Source: Nemertoderma westbladi
Lineage: Eukaryota; Xenacoelomorpha; Nemertodermatida; Nemertodermatidae
Reading direction: 5' to 3'
Assembly (NCBI GenBank): GCA_032718475.1
Contig: JAUCBJ010003514.1
Span: 1 to 64,000 of the forward strand
DNA: 64,000 nt
The position numbers and the translations under genes are program-made. Position 1 is the first letter of the stretch. Each line of letters begins with the position of its first letter. Of this stretch, positions 10,590-22,040 are shown in pieces. The notes under the pieces are model-generated. The model saw only the letters and a list, made by a program, of their open reading frames with translations, had not been told where the DNA came from and searched no databases.

Positions 10590-10850
10590 TTGCAGTATAT
10601 TAGAATACCGGTATGCACTTATAATATATATAAGTATTGTAAACTAGTTTTGTCACAGAGTACCGGTATATAAATTTAGCACAAATATATAGAAATATAT
10701 AATAGGCCTATCGTGAATACCGGTATACAGCTTACACTTATATTATATAAGTATAATTATGAACTAGAATTAATTACAGAATACCGGTATGATTTCAGCT
10801 CAAATTTATAGAAATAAATATAATAAGCCTATGGTAAATACCGGTATGTC
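10590..10850. repeat. Two tandem copies of about 125 bp with ACCGGTAT words
   Basis: Segments near 10590-10720 and 10722-10850 share the same order of words: AATACCGGTAT, CACTTATA...TATATAAGTAT, GAACTAG or AAACTAG, and ATAGAAATA...AATAAGCCTAT or AATAGGCCTAT. They are diverged duplicates and could be leader or LTR sequence. Confidence 0.6.
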
Positions 10851-11759
10851 AATTATTTTAGAATAATTGAATTTCTGAATATTTTAGGGTTACTTGGTTA
10901 CTTTAACTTACTTTATTACCGCTATTTAAGCAGTAGTCCAACTGATATTGAGACCTAGTTGTTGTATGGCAGGCCTACTATTTATAAATCGTTTAAGTTG
11001 ATTTATAATATTTATATACCCGTTTAAAATGGGTTTTGTCAATATTCGAAATAAATTTTTATTATTTCTGGGGGGTCACTACACAGAAGCTGTGCGCTCT
11101 CAGTGAAGTGCTATTTATTGGACACTAAAACAGATAATTCTAATTTACCTAAGTTACTTAATACTACAAATTACGTACGATACGGGTGAAATTTATTCTC
11201 TAATTAAACACAACAAAATATTACGTACGAAATTTTTAGGGTAATTTTACAGGAAGTCTACACACCAGCCTAACAAAGGGTTAGAATTCTGGTTATTACA
11301 ACTGACAGGGTACTACGGTATTTGAAAATAATAAGTAGTAGTAAATACACTGCGTTGTCCAGATAGGAAAATACCACCGCCTGACGACCTATAACCGTAT
11401 CGCTATAGGTACTACGTTATGTATCACGGAGTGTTCCTACCTAGAAGTTAATTACCGCGGACTACCAGATCCAGCGTGCCTATTAACCACTTTACAACAC
11501 AAATATACTGCCTACACACTAATTACTTCGGAAAGCACTGTACACTAAACCCTAAATTAGGTACAAGTACTGGTACAACAAATAATCAGTAGTTAAATAT
11601 ACTTGAACAGTTAAAAGAACCACGGCATCTGCTGGAGTGACCGAAGCACAAAGTCACCAGTCTTGTCCTACGCCAAGCAGCCCGTGTAGTACCGGGGTTA
11701 ATTTAACTATAACGGTATGTATAACAAACACAATTACTGTATGAATAAACTTGGGGACA

Positions 11760-12330
11760 TGAATGTTGCGAATAATCGCATAAACTCTGAATAATAAATA
11801 TTACGCTACCCGTACAGAATACTCAAACAAAATACAGACCAAACGCTGGCAGACTACCACCAAGCCTAAATAAACTACTGTATGTGCAGATTCCAAAACG
11901 GTTAGTTAGTATGCGTTCTAACACGGTAGTACGACTTATTCTTTAAGAGGGGATTGACCTTACAGCTATGGCTGCCCCAACTTACTAACTGGCACTTTAT
12001 CAGACAAACTCTACACAAGCAGCAATCTTTTCAGACCTAATAATAGCTAGACAACAATCCAGCCTACAAAATATCTGAGTAATAACTATTACGGTACCTG
12101 AACAGACCATACAAACAAACACAAGCCAAAACGCTGGCAGAATACTGTCAAGCCTAAATAAACTACAGTATGTGCAGATTCCAAAATTGTTAGTTAGTAT
12201 GCGTTCTAACACGGTAGTACGACTTATTCTTTAAGAGGGGATTGACCTTACAGCGATGGCTGCCCCAACTTACTAACTGGCACTCTATCGGACAAACTCC
12301 ACACACGCCGTAATCTCTCCAAACCCAACA
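11760..12330. repeat. Tandem duplication, 288-bp period
   Basis: The word TGTGCAGATTCC occurs at 11883 and 12171. About 130 bp after it is nearly identical in both copies, including GTTAGTTAGTATGCGTTC and GAGGGGATTGACCTTACAG. Homology extends upstream through ACGCTGGCAGA. It lies in the presumed LTR/leader region of the BEL element, so it may be an enhancer-like duplication. Confidence 0.8.
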
Positions 12331-12534
12331 ACAATCTAACAACAGTCCGGCCTACAATTATCTGAACAATCTGAGCCGACTTACACGTCTTCAGCTCAAT
12401 ATTAACTTACTAGGAAATAAAACTGACAGAAATAGACCTAAGTAAAATCCCAATAAAAACCAGGCGTCCCCGATTTAATATCGAGACCTACCCGTATACA
12501 ATAATCAAATCGAATAATACTAATGTACTTATAC

Positions 12535-12665
12535 TGGAAGTACCGGTTAGGACAGTTGGGCCTACGGACCTACAGAAGTACCGGTTCTGACAGTTGGACC
12601 TACGGACCTACAGCAGTACCGGTTCTGGCAGTTGGGCCTACTGACCTACAGAAGTACCGGTTCAG
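12535..12665. repeat. 38-bp tandem repeat, about 3.4 copies
   Basis: The word TACCGGTT recurs at 12541, 12579, 12617 and 12655, exactly 38 bp apart. The unit contains CAGTTGGACCTACGGACC. No stop occurs within the array in one forward frame, but the short frame is not credible as a gene. Confidence 0.9.
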
Positions 12666-14026
12666 GTTTACCGGTCGATCGGTACTTTCAACTTTATTGC
12701 TTACTGCAATAAAGTCAATGACTGTTATTGTACGCGCTTTTGAAGACCTTTAGCAGTTTAACCTGCCAAAATTTATATGTCTTTTGGTTTATAAATATAC
12801 TTTAGAAGATGACAAATATTTAATACCAATAAACACAACATTAGCAGAAGCCAGCCTAGTGCGCGTCCATTCACCCGCTGGATATTCCCGGGAGACTGGA
12901 TTCTGAGGGCTTAGATTATTATTGCAGTGAAGCTTACTGTATTGTATTATTCGATTGATCGTTAATAATTAATTTCTGACTAATATTATTTACTTTCGGG
13001 AAATATTAACAGTTCCTTTAGGACGTGGCGCTCTATCTAGATAAACAGAGATATGACTTATACTAATCACAACGGTAAGTCGGTAAGGCTTAAGATTCAC
13101 GTATGAGGCGCATTCTTTAGGAAATGCTTAGTTATCAATCACAATCATGCACACTACCGGTAACACACAATACTGCACACTAATTTGCCGACCGTCAATG
13201 AATTTTATCATATATAAAGAGAACAGCAACGGACCAATGTAGTGCTTATCAAATAGCATTAAATTCACTACAAACCACAACAATATAAGTCGCAATCGCT
13301 ATATATAACCCGTCTCTCTAACCTGTAGTGTATCAAGAAAATTGGGAAATTTGGGTTCTTTATATATGTTCTCCAAATAATATTCAACCAAAACACAACA
13401 GTAAATAGCAGTATAATAATGTATGTTGAACCGATAATATAAAAATAGAAACCAGTTGACATGAATTGATATATGATGTGGACTGTGTATTGTTATGAAT
13501 TGTGAGTTGATTTGAGTTGCATTGAGTTGTTATGAATTGATAACAGTCATACGCTCTATAATTTAAGCCTACTAATGTTTCTTCTAAAAGTATGAAACGA
13601 ATTGATTCTAGAGCCGTTGTTCCTGGCCTAGACAGCAATAACAACAAAGTATCAAGAAAAAACAGTAAGACTGAACACTCTCCTTATGATCGACCGAAAA
13701 GCTACACGTCGACAGGAAAAATCGCTCTGATTGGCTCAAGCCAAACAAAGAACCATGCGTCCAATGGCTGTTTCCATGTCAGCAACCAGCTGTTAGAAGT
13801 CGTAATATGAATCATCACGGCTAAGCTATGAAAGGTATTTGGCGCATTGCAGGTTTTTTGCCTTACCATGTCTGCTAAAACACGTATATAGCAGAATGAC
13901 TTTTATGTCCGTTAAAACACTTGTAACGTTACCTTGCGGGCGAGGGGAATATATATACAGTTAGAGAACCTTTTTAGAGTATTCCAGCGCCTGGGGGGAA
14001 ACTGGATTGCGAAGCAAAGGGGCCAG

Positions 14027-14716
14027 TTATATCCCACAGAAGCTTTTACACACAAAGTCAACTTCAGGTTGGAAGAAAACACACTTCTTGATGTTGAGTG
14101 TGACACCATGTTTCTCGAAGCGTTCTAGAACATACCATACAGAGTTTACATTGGTATTGAAGTCATTAGAGTCTATTAGTGTATCATCAACAACTTTAGT
14201 AACGCTTGATAAACCATCCAGAACAATGTCTCCACGCCAGTTGTACGAATCCCCTGTGCTAGCATAACCCATTGGAGATCGTATAAATTTATATCGTTTC
14301 CATGGTGTTATAAAGGTTGTGAAGTGTTGATCATCTGGATGAAGAGGCATTTGCCAATATCCAGTAACAGCATCAAGTTTCGTAAAATAACGAGAGTTGG
14401 GATTAATGTTTCTCACCGCTTCAACAGGAGACTTTGCAGGATGTCTGGTTGGTTTAATTTGAGCATTTAAACGGCGTAAATCAACGCAAATTCGAACGCC
14501 GCCATTCGGCTTACTAGCGAATGCCATAGGGTGGCACCAGTCACATGGGATATCCCCTACTGCCTCGATAATTCCTAGGTTCTCTAACCGATCCAGTTCC
14601 TGTTTTATTTTATCTTTATATGCAACTGGAATAGTATAAGGTGTTCGAATTGCGAATGGTTTTGCATCGGGTTTTAATATAATCCTCATTGGTTCCCCAA
14701 TATGATCACCAACCAT
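14027..14716 (-). pseudogene. Gypsy reverse transcriptase, C-terminally truncated
   Basis: This 229-codon fragment is a Ty3/Gypsy reverse transcriptase. Visible motifs are GIIEAVGDIPCDWCHP, GGVRICVDLRRLN, FTKLDAVTGYWQMPL and VVDDTLI in the place of the YxDD box. It sits in the +1 frame relative to the Gag-protease frame and overlaps it by 11 nt; the residues SKEELKT just upstream show that the true frame begins before the first Met. The copy stops at 14027, before the thumb and RNase H. Confidence 0.85.
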
Positions 14717-16397
14717 TGTCTTGAGTTCCTCCTTGCTCTATACTACGAGGAATTGGGTTGGGAAAGTCGTCATGTATAATACGAAATGCCTTACATGCGA
14801 CTTTACTAAGATATAGATTATTGACACCTTCTGCAATAGTAATTGTAACGTTTGCACATTCACCAAGTAGGTAAATCCGGACTACAACACATCCAAGTTG
14901 TTTAAGTGGCTTGTCACCAATGCTAAATATTTGCGGCCAAATTGGAGGGGATAAATCGGAAGACGATTTTTTTATTCCTCTAAGAAATTTTACGCCGGCT
15001 ATAACAACATCAGTCCCAGTATCAGGAATTGCTTCTGCAGTTGTAAGGAATTCAATGGTGTCCACTGTAAATACATCCATAGAAACAGTTTCGGTCGTTG
15101 GTACTGGAATGTGATTTGTAGCTGCTGCTTTTCCAATAGTTGTAGCTCCAACACTTAATGTGCTTGCTGATGCTTTAGATTTAGCTAGACGACATACTGA
15201 ACCGAGATGGTTTTTCTTTTTACAGACATTGCAAGTTTTTCCTCTGGCTGGACATGATGAACCACCACGGTGTCCTACCTGACCACAATAGCTGCACTTT
15301 GGATTTGCAGAAGTATTGTGATAATCCTTCTGTTTATCCGCCACCTTACAATTGTCAGTATTTTGAGATTTGTTCCAACCCGATTCCTTGTTCTTTTTGT
15401 AATTTGATTTTTTAATGGTTGCAGCAATCGAAGGTTTCTCTCCACCATTGCCAGTAGCCAGTGATTTGATGGCTCCATATGACTCTTCTAGAGCCAACAT
15501 CAACTTCTTGGCTTCAACTACAGTTGGTGGACGTTCTTTGATCACTTCTCTCCGAATTTCCTCGTTTTTCACACCGAGAATTAATAAGGCTATGTGAAGC
15601 TGTTACTTGTCAACTTCTACCCATTTAAGCTTTTCTTCAATATCTGATAAAAAGAATGCCATTGACGACAATTGGCGTACTTTTAATAATATTTGCCAAT
15701 CCAATGCTTGGTTGCGTTTGTCACGCAGATGTTTCTCAATTAATTGAATGGCCTCGTTTACGTGAGTTATCTGTTCATAGTCAATATCCATGACATGACG
15801 GACCTCTGAAGCAAACGAAGCTGAAAAACATGACCAAAGCATTCCAATCTGGTTTCTAGGTGGCATAGCCTTAAGATTTGATGCTTGAACATAAATGCGC
15901 CATACCTGGAGCCAACCATCAAATTGTTTGGCATCAATACCGGCTTCAATAACTGAAGGGGTTTTAATGGTTTTTGATGCGGCTGCTAGGTGTGGACGAA
16001 TTTCTGATTCGTGGGATCGAAATTCGCCATGGTGACCAGTTGGTGGATGGGTACGCGGTTTTAAATCAATCGATGTGTCTACCATTGCTGCTAAATCGTC
16101 AATAGCTGCAGCTTTCTCCCCCAAAGTAATATAGTCGTCATCAATAGATGGGTCAACTTCTGTCAATATACTAACATTTATATGCGCAGCTTCATAAGCT
16201 TCATACGCACCATGGAGACGTTTGAGTCGTTGGTTTAGTCGGCTAATGTCTGCAGCTGTTCTCTCTGTTGGATCCAACCTGTTGACTTCGTCGAGAGCTT
16301 TTATCAAGTTGTTCTCAGCCATTGTGAGTTGACCTTTTAAAGCTCCTCTTCGACGCTTTGCAGCCCCAACTTCATCTTGTTTCCCTGTCATTGACAT
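14706..16397 (-). pseudogene. Gypsy Gag-protease with one in-frame stop
   Basis: The frames 15603-16397 and 14706-15572 are in the same phase and are separated only by a TAA at 15603-15605, so they are one broken gene. The N-terminal part is an alpha-helical Gag (KQFDGWLQVWRIYVQASNLK is the capsid-like core). The second part has two zinc knuckles, CSYCGQVGHRGGSSC and CNVCKKKNHLGSVC, and a degenerate aspartic protease with DTGTDVV. The start at 16397 is taken from the first in-frame codon; a second Met lies two codons on. After the protease the frame runs to a stop at 14706, while the reverse transcriptase continues in the +1 frame. Confidence 0.82.
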
Positions 16398-16752
16398 GCT
16401 AACTTTAGGGTGAGAAATGGGATTAATTCACGTAGGTAATTTGATTTCACTGCGCCATGTTATATTCCATTATAACGAAATAAAATAATTGAATTATAAT
16501 ATGATAATTATAATATTTAAATGTTAAATGAAATAAAGTAACTAAAATCTTTCAAAGATTTGATAAATTAACTTTAGTCATAATTATTCAATTGTAATCG
16601 CCACAGAGCGAATTAATTTCCCCATACACAATACCCCTATGATATAATGCTATACCCAATAACCACTGGATAAAGTACTTCAGCTGGTATTCAGTATTAA
16701 TATGAAGAGTTATTAGTTCGCATTGCGGATAGCTGTGAAATGGGAATTCCCT
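16398..16752. other. AT-rich spacer between two retroelement relics
   Basis: No gene, LTR or repeat was recognised in this short AT-rich stretch between the Gypsy relic and the LINE relic. Confidence 0.4.
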
Positions 16753-18100
16753 CTAATAAACAATATTGTGGTTCACAGTTAAATCAGATTGTTGATTGTA
16801 TAAACAATCATTACACTCACCTGACTTCCGGATCCATGATCCCAGGTAACAGAAGTCGTCCACATGGTCAAGCATACCATCCTTTGAGCTTATGCTCATC
16901 CGATCAGAGACTTGCTGAGGACTTTCAAAGTTAACTGTCAGAATTTTGGTCTTTCTGGAGTTAATAAAAAGACCAACACTAGAAGCAGCATGTTCTAATG
17001 AGCTGAGGAGCCGTTGCGCTCCCTCTAATGATTCTGAGAGTACTCCTAAGTCATCAGCAACGTCTAGATCAGTTAGGTACTTGGCAGGATTTCCTCGACT
17101 TCTGGAGCCAGTAGGTGGAGTTATCATCACCCCATCATCATTATAATGATCTAAGGACATGCGTAGAACATAGTCAACCACAATAATGAACAAGAATGGT
17201 GCAAGTGTGTCTCCTTGGAGGACGCCCCATAACACTTCAAATGGTTCTGTGTCACCGTCAACAGTAGACACAAATGTTGTCGAACCATCGTATACTGATC
17301 TGATTGCTGCAATAATTTCATTGGGAATCCCATATAATGAAAGTATGCTGAACATACGTGAGCGAGAGACTGAATCAAAGGCCTTGAAGAAGTCAACAAA
17401 GATAACAGCCAGATGCCTGTCTTTCCTTTTTGATAACTCTTCAATTATCCTTCTAAGTGCCAAAATGGGCTCCATGGTCCCACGACCTTTACGGAACCCA
17501 TTCTGATTTCCACGGAGCATTCTCTCAATGGGATCCTTGATGCGATTTAATAGAATCCTATTGTATAGCTTTGCAGCAATCGAGATCAATGAAATTCCCC
17601 GAAAAGAACCATAGAGTGTTAGGTTGCCCTTCTTGGGAACTGGCACCAACTTATTTGTTTTCATTTCTTGTGGGACTCTTGTTGTTCGGTACATGTCTAC
17701 TATGATGGGATAGATGAGCTTTAAACACTCAGGTATTTTAAAGACCTCAGGGGGAACACCATCTACTCCACTGGCACGATTGGTCTTAATACTCTTTGCA
17801 GCAGCCTTCACTTCTGCAAAGGAGATATCGCCAATGGGAATATCTGGGAGTACAGACTCAGACACTTTTACTTCTATAAAGTTATCAGGCAATACCCTGT
17901 CATTATTGAGGAGCTTTTCAAAGTGGGCTTTCCAACCATTGAGGCGATCGGCTGGTGATTCAGCCTTAACCTTGGTGGTTGGTTGGCTTTTCCGCCCAGT
18001 AAGCAGATTGATCGATTTCCATGCCTGGGATGATTGCCTGCTGTCGTCAGCATCATTGATGGCATCAACCTGTTGGTTTATTAGCTCCTGTAGAGTACTG
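16753..18100 (-). pseudogene. LINE reverse transcriptase, 3'-truncated
   Basis: The minus-strand frame ending at 16753 is a non-LTR reverse transcriptase. It can be followed back without a stop to about 18100 (INQQVDAIND), well before the first Met at 17892. Motifs are TNRASGVDGVPPEV, NGFRKGRGTMEPIL, IFVDFFKAFDSVSR, GVLQGDTLAPFLF, LDVADDLGVLS (normally FADD) and FCYLGSWI. After YLGSWI the similarity to the related copy at 25855 ends. The frame is +1 relative to the endonuclease fragment upstream. The family resembles endonuclease-reverse transcriptase elements common in invertebrates; the clade was not determined. Confidence 0.85.
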
Positions 18101-18660
18101 CCTGTTCAGGGACCTAGATGCAGCCTTAACTGCATTTTTGGCCGCTGTAGTCTGTTTAAGTCGGGACTCTTTCTGCGCCTTATGAAGGTCATTTCGGCAC
18201 TTCTGAATTTTGTTGTCAGTCCAGGGGGCCCTTTTCCTGTTTCGAGGGTATACAGGAACTGTTTCTGCAGCTGCTAACTTAACTGCTTCTGTAAAGGCAG
18301 TATAGCCGTCACAGTAATCTGCCGCCTCAGAGGCAAGAGCCTCATACCTGTTGCTCAGCTGTAGTGTGAAGCTGGATCTCACACTTGGCTGTTGCAACAG
18401 AGAGGACCAGTCATGCCGCGGCAAGGCAGATTTCGTTGTTCTGCTAGCACGCAGACTAAGTCTTACCTTGGCCACAATAAGGCGGTGATCACTGGAGAAG
18501 GGTCGAAGTGTAAATGCATTACAGTCTTGTATAGAGCTCTTGTATTTCCTACGAAACAGAATATGGTCTATCTGGGACTTGTGACCACTGGGTGCACAGT
18601 AACAGTGCCGCACCGGTATGTCATTACTTCGAAGTCTCTAGCTATGATTCTCTATAAGCA
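18065..18660 (-). pseudogene. LINE endonuclease C-terminus and linker
   Basis: This fragment contains the end of an APE-type endonuclease: SQIDHILFRRKY and SSDHRLIVAKV. A basic helical linker follows. The frame breaks near 18100, where QYSTGANKPTG* replaces the frame that leads into the reverse transcriptase, consistent with a single small indel. At the 5' side the frame meets a stop near 18640, so the copy is 5'-truncated or decayed. Confidence 0.8.
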
Positions 18661-18799
18661 AACATAATTTCAACTCTGGAAATGAGGCGTTGCAGAGAAA
18701 TTTAACTTTACTTCTTAAAACACATAATCCCTCGTAGCAGACGTCAGACTGCATGATTATTTACCAAACGTTATAAAAAAATTTACTAAACTTTCCCTC

Positions 18800-18966
18800 T
18801 ACTCCTTACCTACCTACTGTACTATGTTTGGTTCAATTCCGAACCAGCGATGCGGAGAAATTCGCGTTCAAAAATGTAGCAGACAGACAGACAGACATAA
18901 GGACGGACGGGCAGACAGACGGACATGCCACATTTATACCAAAGCTCGCCGACTACGTGTCTCGCC
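18800..18966 (-). repeat. Dispersed element with embedded (CTGT)n, copy 1
   Basis: Read on the minus strand it begins GTGGGGCGAGACACGTAG and contains CTGTCTGT/CCGTCCGT runs. The same kind of end and internal microsatellite recur at 20938-21160 and 53458-53730. The opposite end carries inverted GGGGCG/CGCCCC words, so it may be a small TIR element. Confidence 0.5.
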
Positions 18967-19019
18967 CCACATACAGTACTAATACAATACATGGATTAAA
19001 ATAAATTGGTAAAATGGTA

Positions 19020-19870
19020 ACTACAGTATTAAAGTTCCGCAGACGGATTAGTATCTGGGGCACCTGGGCGTACCAGACACCATCGGTGGGGCCGACCAGC
19101 AGAGTGGTAAAGCCAATTGAATGCCAAGCGGTGGTTAAATAAACAACCGGGTAACCATGGAATTACAGCAACAAAAGTAGGCCTAATCCAAACGAATCAT
19201 TTTTTCATAAACAAATTAATGTGACTTGTTAATTGATTGCATGCGACGTCTACAGTATGTCACTGTTGGGATTTAATTCGTGGTACTAGTCAGGTTTTTA
19301 CATCTGTTACTTAATTAGGTATATAAAACTATAATTATTAATCATTTTGCTGATTCGATCATCTATTTTAAAACATTTTTTTTAAATAAAAATATTTATT
19401 ACAGAGAATATATCAAAATTGTTTCTGAATTACAAAAGCTTATATCACAACGATAATACATTTAATATTTTTAAAAATTGTGTCTAAATTACTGAAAGTA
19501 TATGGAAGATTTTGTAGGCCTACATTCACATTATTCCGAGACACGGTTAATCTACTGTAGTAGGTGTCTGCGATTTCGTCCAGGCCACTGAGTACTGTGG
19601 ATTGGGCCAATTGTGTTGATAACAAGATAAGGCATAGGATTGTACGGGTGTATGAAGTGGGAGTTCTCGTGTGTTTGTGATAGAGTAAAAGGTTAAAGGC
19701 ACAAGAAAAACCATTGTACAGTATATTGTTTAAAAAGCTCGTTGACAGTTCCATTGTTCCTATAGCACCTCAAATCCAGCCAACACAAATTAAGGAATAC
19801 TGTACAATAGAAAGAAATATACTTTCCATGCCCTTTATTTTGTACTTATTATGCCTTATATAATTTGGTT
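19020..19870. repeat. Diverged dispersed repeat, copy A1
   Basis: This segment shares long stretches with 20220-21300 and 52740-53860. An example is CTGCGATTTCGTCCAGGCC followed by ACTGAGTACTG and GTTGATAACAAGATAA. It lacks the CTGT element that interrupts the other two copies just after the word GTTGACA. No long frame is conserved among the copies, so it is treated as a non-coding repeat. Confidence 0.75.
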
Positions 19871-20937
19871 TAATGCACTATATGATTATGAATATGAATG
19901 AATATGGTCGCAAAGCAAGACAAATTACACAATGAACACTAAATCATATTCTATGTGCCTTCAAAATGGCGTTGGTTCCACCTCCGTAGCTCCAACAGTT
20001 CTGCACATAATGTCATACTGTCTAATTATTTAGTAATTAAAGTATTATAATTTAAAAGCCAAGTTTTTGTAGAGCTCACCGAGACAAACAATAACGCTAG
20101 TCATTGTATATACAATAATAATTGTTCCGAGCCAAAAGTATAAGCCATAGCAACAGTACAGTAGGTCATGCAATATTAATCAAGGAATTCATAATTATTA
20201 TGTATACTGTATTAAAACCAAACCACTACAGGCGCCACCAATAGGCCTTCTGCTTTTCTAATTCAAGGAGTGAAAACCAAATCCAAAGTGGTGGGAATTA
20301 AAAAACCACAGGGTAACCAAGGATGACAACAAAATAAACGTAATTAGTCATGCGAATCATTTTGTCATAAACATATTATTGTGACTTATTAATAATCATG
20401 CAATGTCACTGTTGGATTTAAATTCGCGGTAGTCTACAGTACTTCTCGTGTTTTTACTTATGTTAGGCCTAGGCTACTTAATTCTTTATATGAAACTATT
20501 ATTAATCATTTTGCTGATTCAAGCATCAATGTTAAAACATTTATTCAAACCAAATTATTTATCACAGAGAATAATAAATCATTAAAGTGTTTCTAAATAC
20601 GATAAAAATGTTTCTGAATTACATAAGCTTGTATCACAACGATAATACATTTACAATTTTAACCAATGTGTCTGTCCAAATATGTATATGAAATATTTTA
20701 CTATTCCGGGACAGAATCTACAGTATAGGCTTATACTGTACACTGGGTATCTGCGATTTCGTCCAGGCCACTGAGTACTGTAGGTTGGGCCAACTGTGTT
20801 GATAACAAGATAAAGGCATAGCTTTGTACGGATGTATAAGAGATGGTTCTCGCGTGTTTGCTATAGAGTAAAACGTTAAAGTTACAGTGCATGAGAAATC
20901 CGTTGTATATTGTCAGAAAGCACGTTGACACTTACAG

Positions 20938-21160
20938 TGTGGGGCGAGCCACGCAGTCAGGGCGAACCTTAGCGCACAATTATAATTAGTAAATAGGGCA
21001 AAATTTCATGCCCGTCTGTCTGTCTGTCTGCCTGTCTCTGTGTCTGTCTGCCTAGGTCTGTCTGTCTAGGTCTGTCTGTCTCTCTATCTGTCCATCCGTC
21101 CGTCCAGATCAAATCGAACTTGCTCAAGTTCGCGTGCTGCGCGACGCCCCAGAAATTTGT
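20938..21160 (+). repeat. Dispersed element with embedded (CTGT)n, copy 2
   Basis: It begins GTGGGGCGAGCCACGCAG and ends near GCTGCGCGACGCCCCAG, which are approximate inverted repeats. Between them lies a long CTGT/CCGT microsatellite. Copy A1 of the surrounding repeat has no such segment at this point, so this looks like an insertion. Confidence 0.6.
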
Positions 21161-21714
21161 TCCTATTGCATTTAGCACCTCAAATCCAACCAAAACTAAA
21201 ATAAGGTACTACAATATAAAGAATTATACTTTTCATGCTTTTCACTTTTTTTACTTATTATGCCCCTTATAATTGGTTTAATGCCTTATATAATTTTACT
21301 ACTTTTTATGCCCTGTATTTTTCCCCATTTTCCCAAAATAGTGGAGAGTTTGGGAAGAATTGGATAAGTGTAAACAACTGAAGGTACGCGCTGCAGTTAT
21401 AGGTACAAAAATTTAAAATTACGAATTCGTAGGATAGAATTAAAATGGGAACAAATAGTGTTTGACCTACATATTATATGCTTCGTACTCTACTTCTTAA
21501 ATGAGAACTACTGTGCAGTAGATGATCAATTGTTGTGATCCAATTATCACCTGACTCATTTAATGATTATGGAATTTTTGAGAGATTCAAAAACCTTCAT
21601 TTTTTATGCTCCATGGGATAATGCTCTGTGGGGGGACTTTCGACGCAGTAAAAATTTATCTCTCTCCAGGGGAATTCGTCGCAAATAACAGCTGATTACT
21701 GCAAAAATAAAACT

Positions 21715-21800
21715 GTAACCTGTTTTCATTGAGTTCGTTTATTATTTTGGTTAGAATGACGTTTTACTGTAACCTACTTCTTTCCCTAAATTGAGAATAA
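21715..21800 (-). repeat. Single inverted monomer of the 68-bp satellite
   Basis: Read on the minus strand, this stretch shows GGGAAAGAAGTAGGTTACAG, then TTCTAACCAAAATAATAAACGA. It follows the same order as the unit tandemly repeated at 41270-41940. The duplicate block carries it at about 54250-54345. Confidence 0.7.
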
Positions 21801-21968
21801 CATTTTAGGTTAAAAATTGTAGAATATTTGAAATAATGACGATGCTTTACCTGTATAATAATATAATGCGTTCCCTTTTTTAAATAACTATCGGTGAAAG
21901 CACCATACAGTAAACTGTACATGGTTTGTAATCCGTAAGGAATATATATGTAGGGCATAAAAGTACTT

Positions 21969-22035
21969 ATGAATGGGAGATCTTTTAGGCTCGCTGCTTG
22001 GAAGCACGGGAATGTCACCACTAGACCAAGTTGCT
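21969..22035 (-). mobile_element. tRNA-SINE remnant (head)
   Basis: On the minus strand the words TTGGTCTAGTGGTGACATT form an A-box-like segment, as in the copy at 54861-55035. Only a short remnant is left. The 31-bp minisatellite begins immediately to its right. Confidence 0.4.
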
Positions 22036-22040
22036 GCGAG

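Larger units (their letters stand above)
10497..13265. other. AT-rich 5' flank of the BEL element, no gene
   Basis: No coding frame of interest is visible. The stretch should include the 5' LTR and leader of the BEL element. It contains three sets of local tandem duplications, listed separately, and many ACCGGT words. Confidence 0.5.
14027..16397 (-). mobile_element. Ty3/Gypsy retrotransposon, truncated and broken
   Basis: Gag, protease and the first part of the reverse transcriptase can be read on the minus strand from 16397 to 14027. RNase H, integrase and LTRs are missing. The copy carries one in-frame stop and one frameshift, so it is inactive. Confidence 0.85.
20045..22035. repeat. Segmental duplication, left part, copy A2
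   Basis: The block from about 20045 matches 51805 onward almost base for base, apart from insertions in the second copy. It leads directly into the 31-bp minisatellite in both places. It includes the CTGT element and a single inverted 68-bp satellite monomer. No gene is seen. Confidence 0.85.

Noticed and set aside
833-13265. LTR pair for the intact BEL element
   Set aside because: Several short duplications are present on each side, but I found no sequence shared between the two flanks, so no LTRs are claimed.
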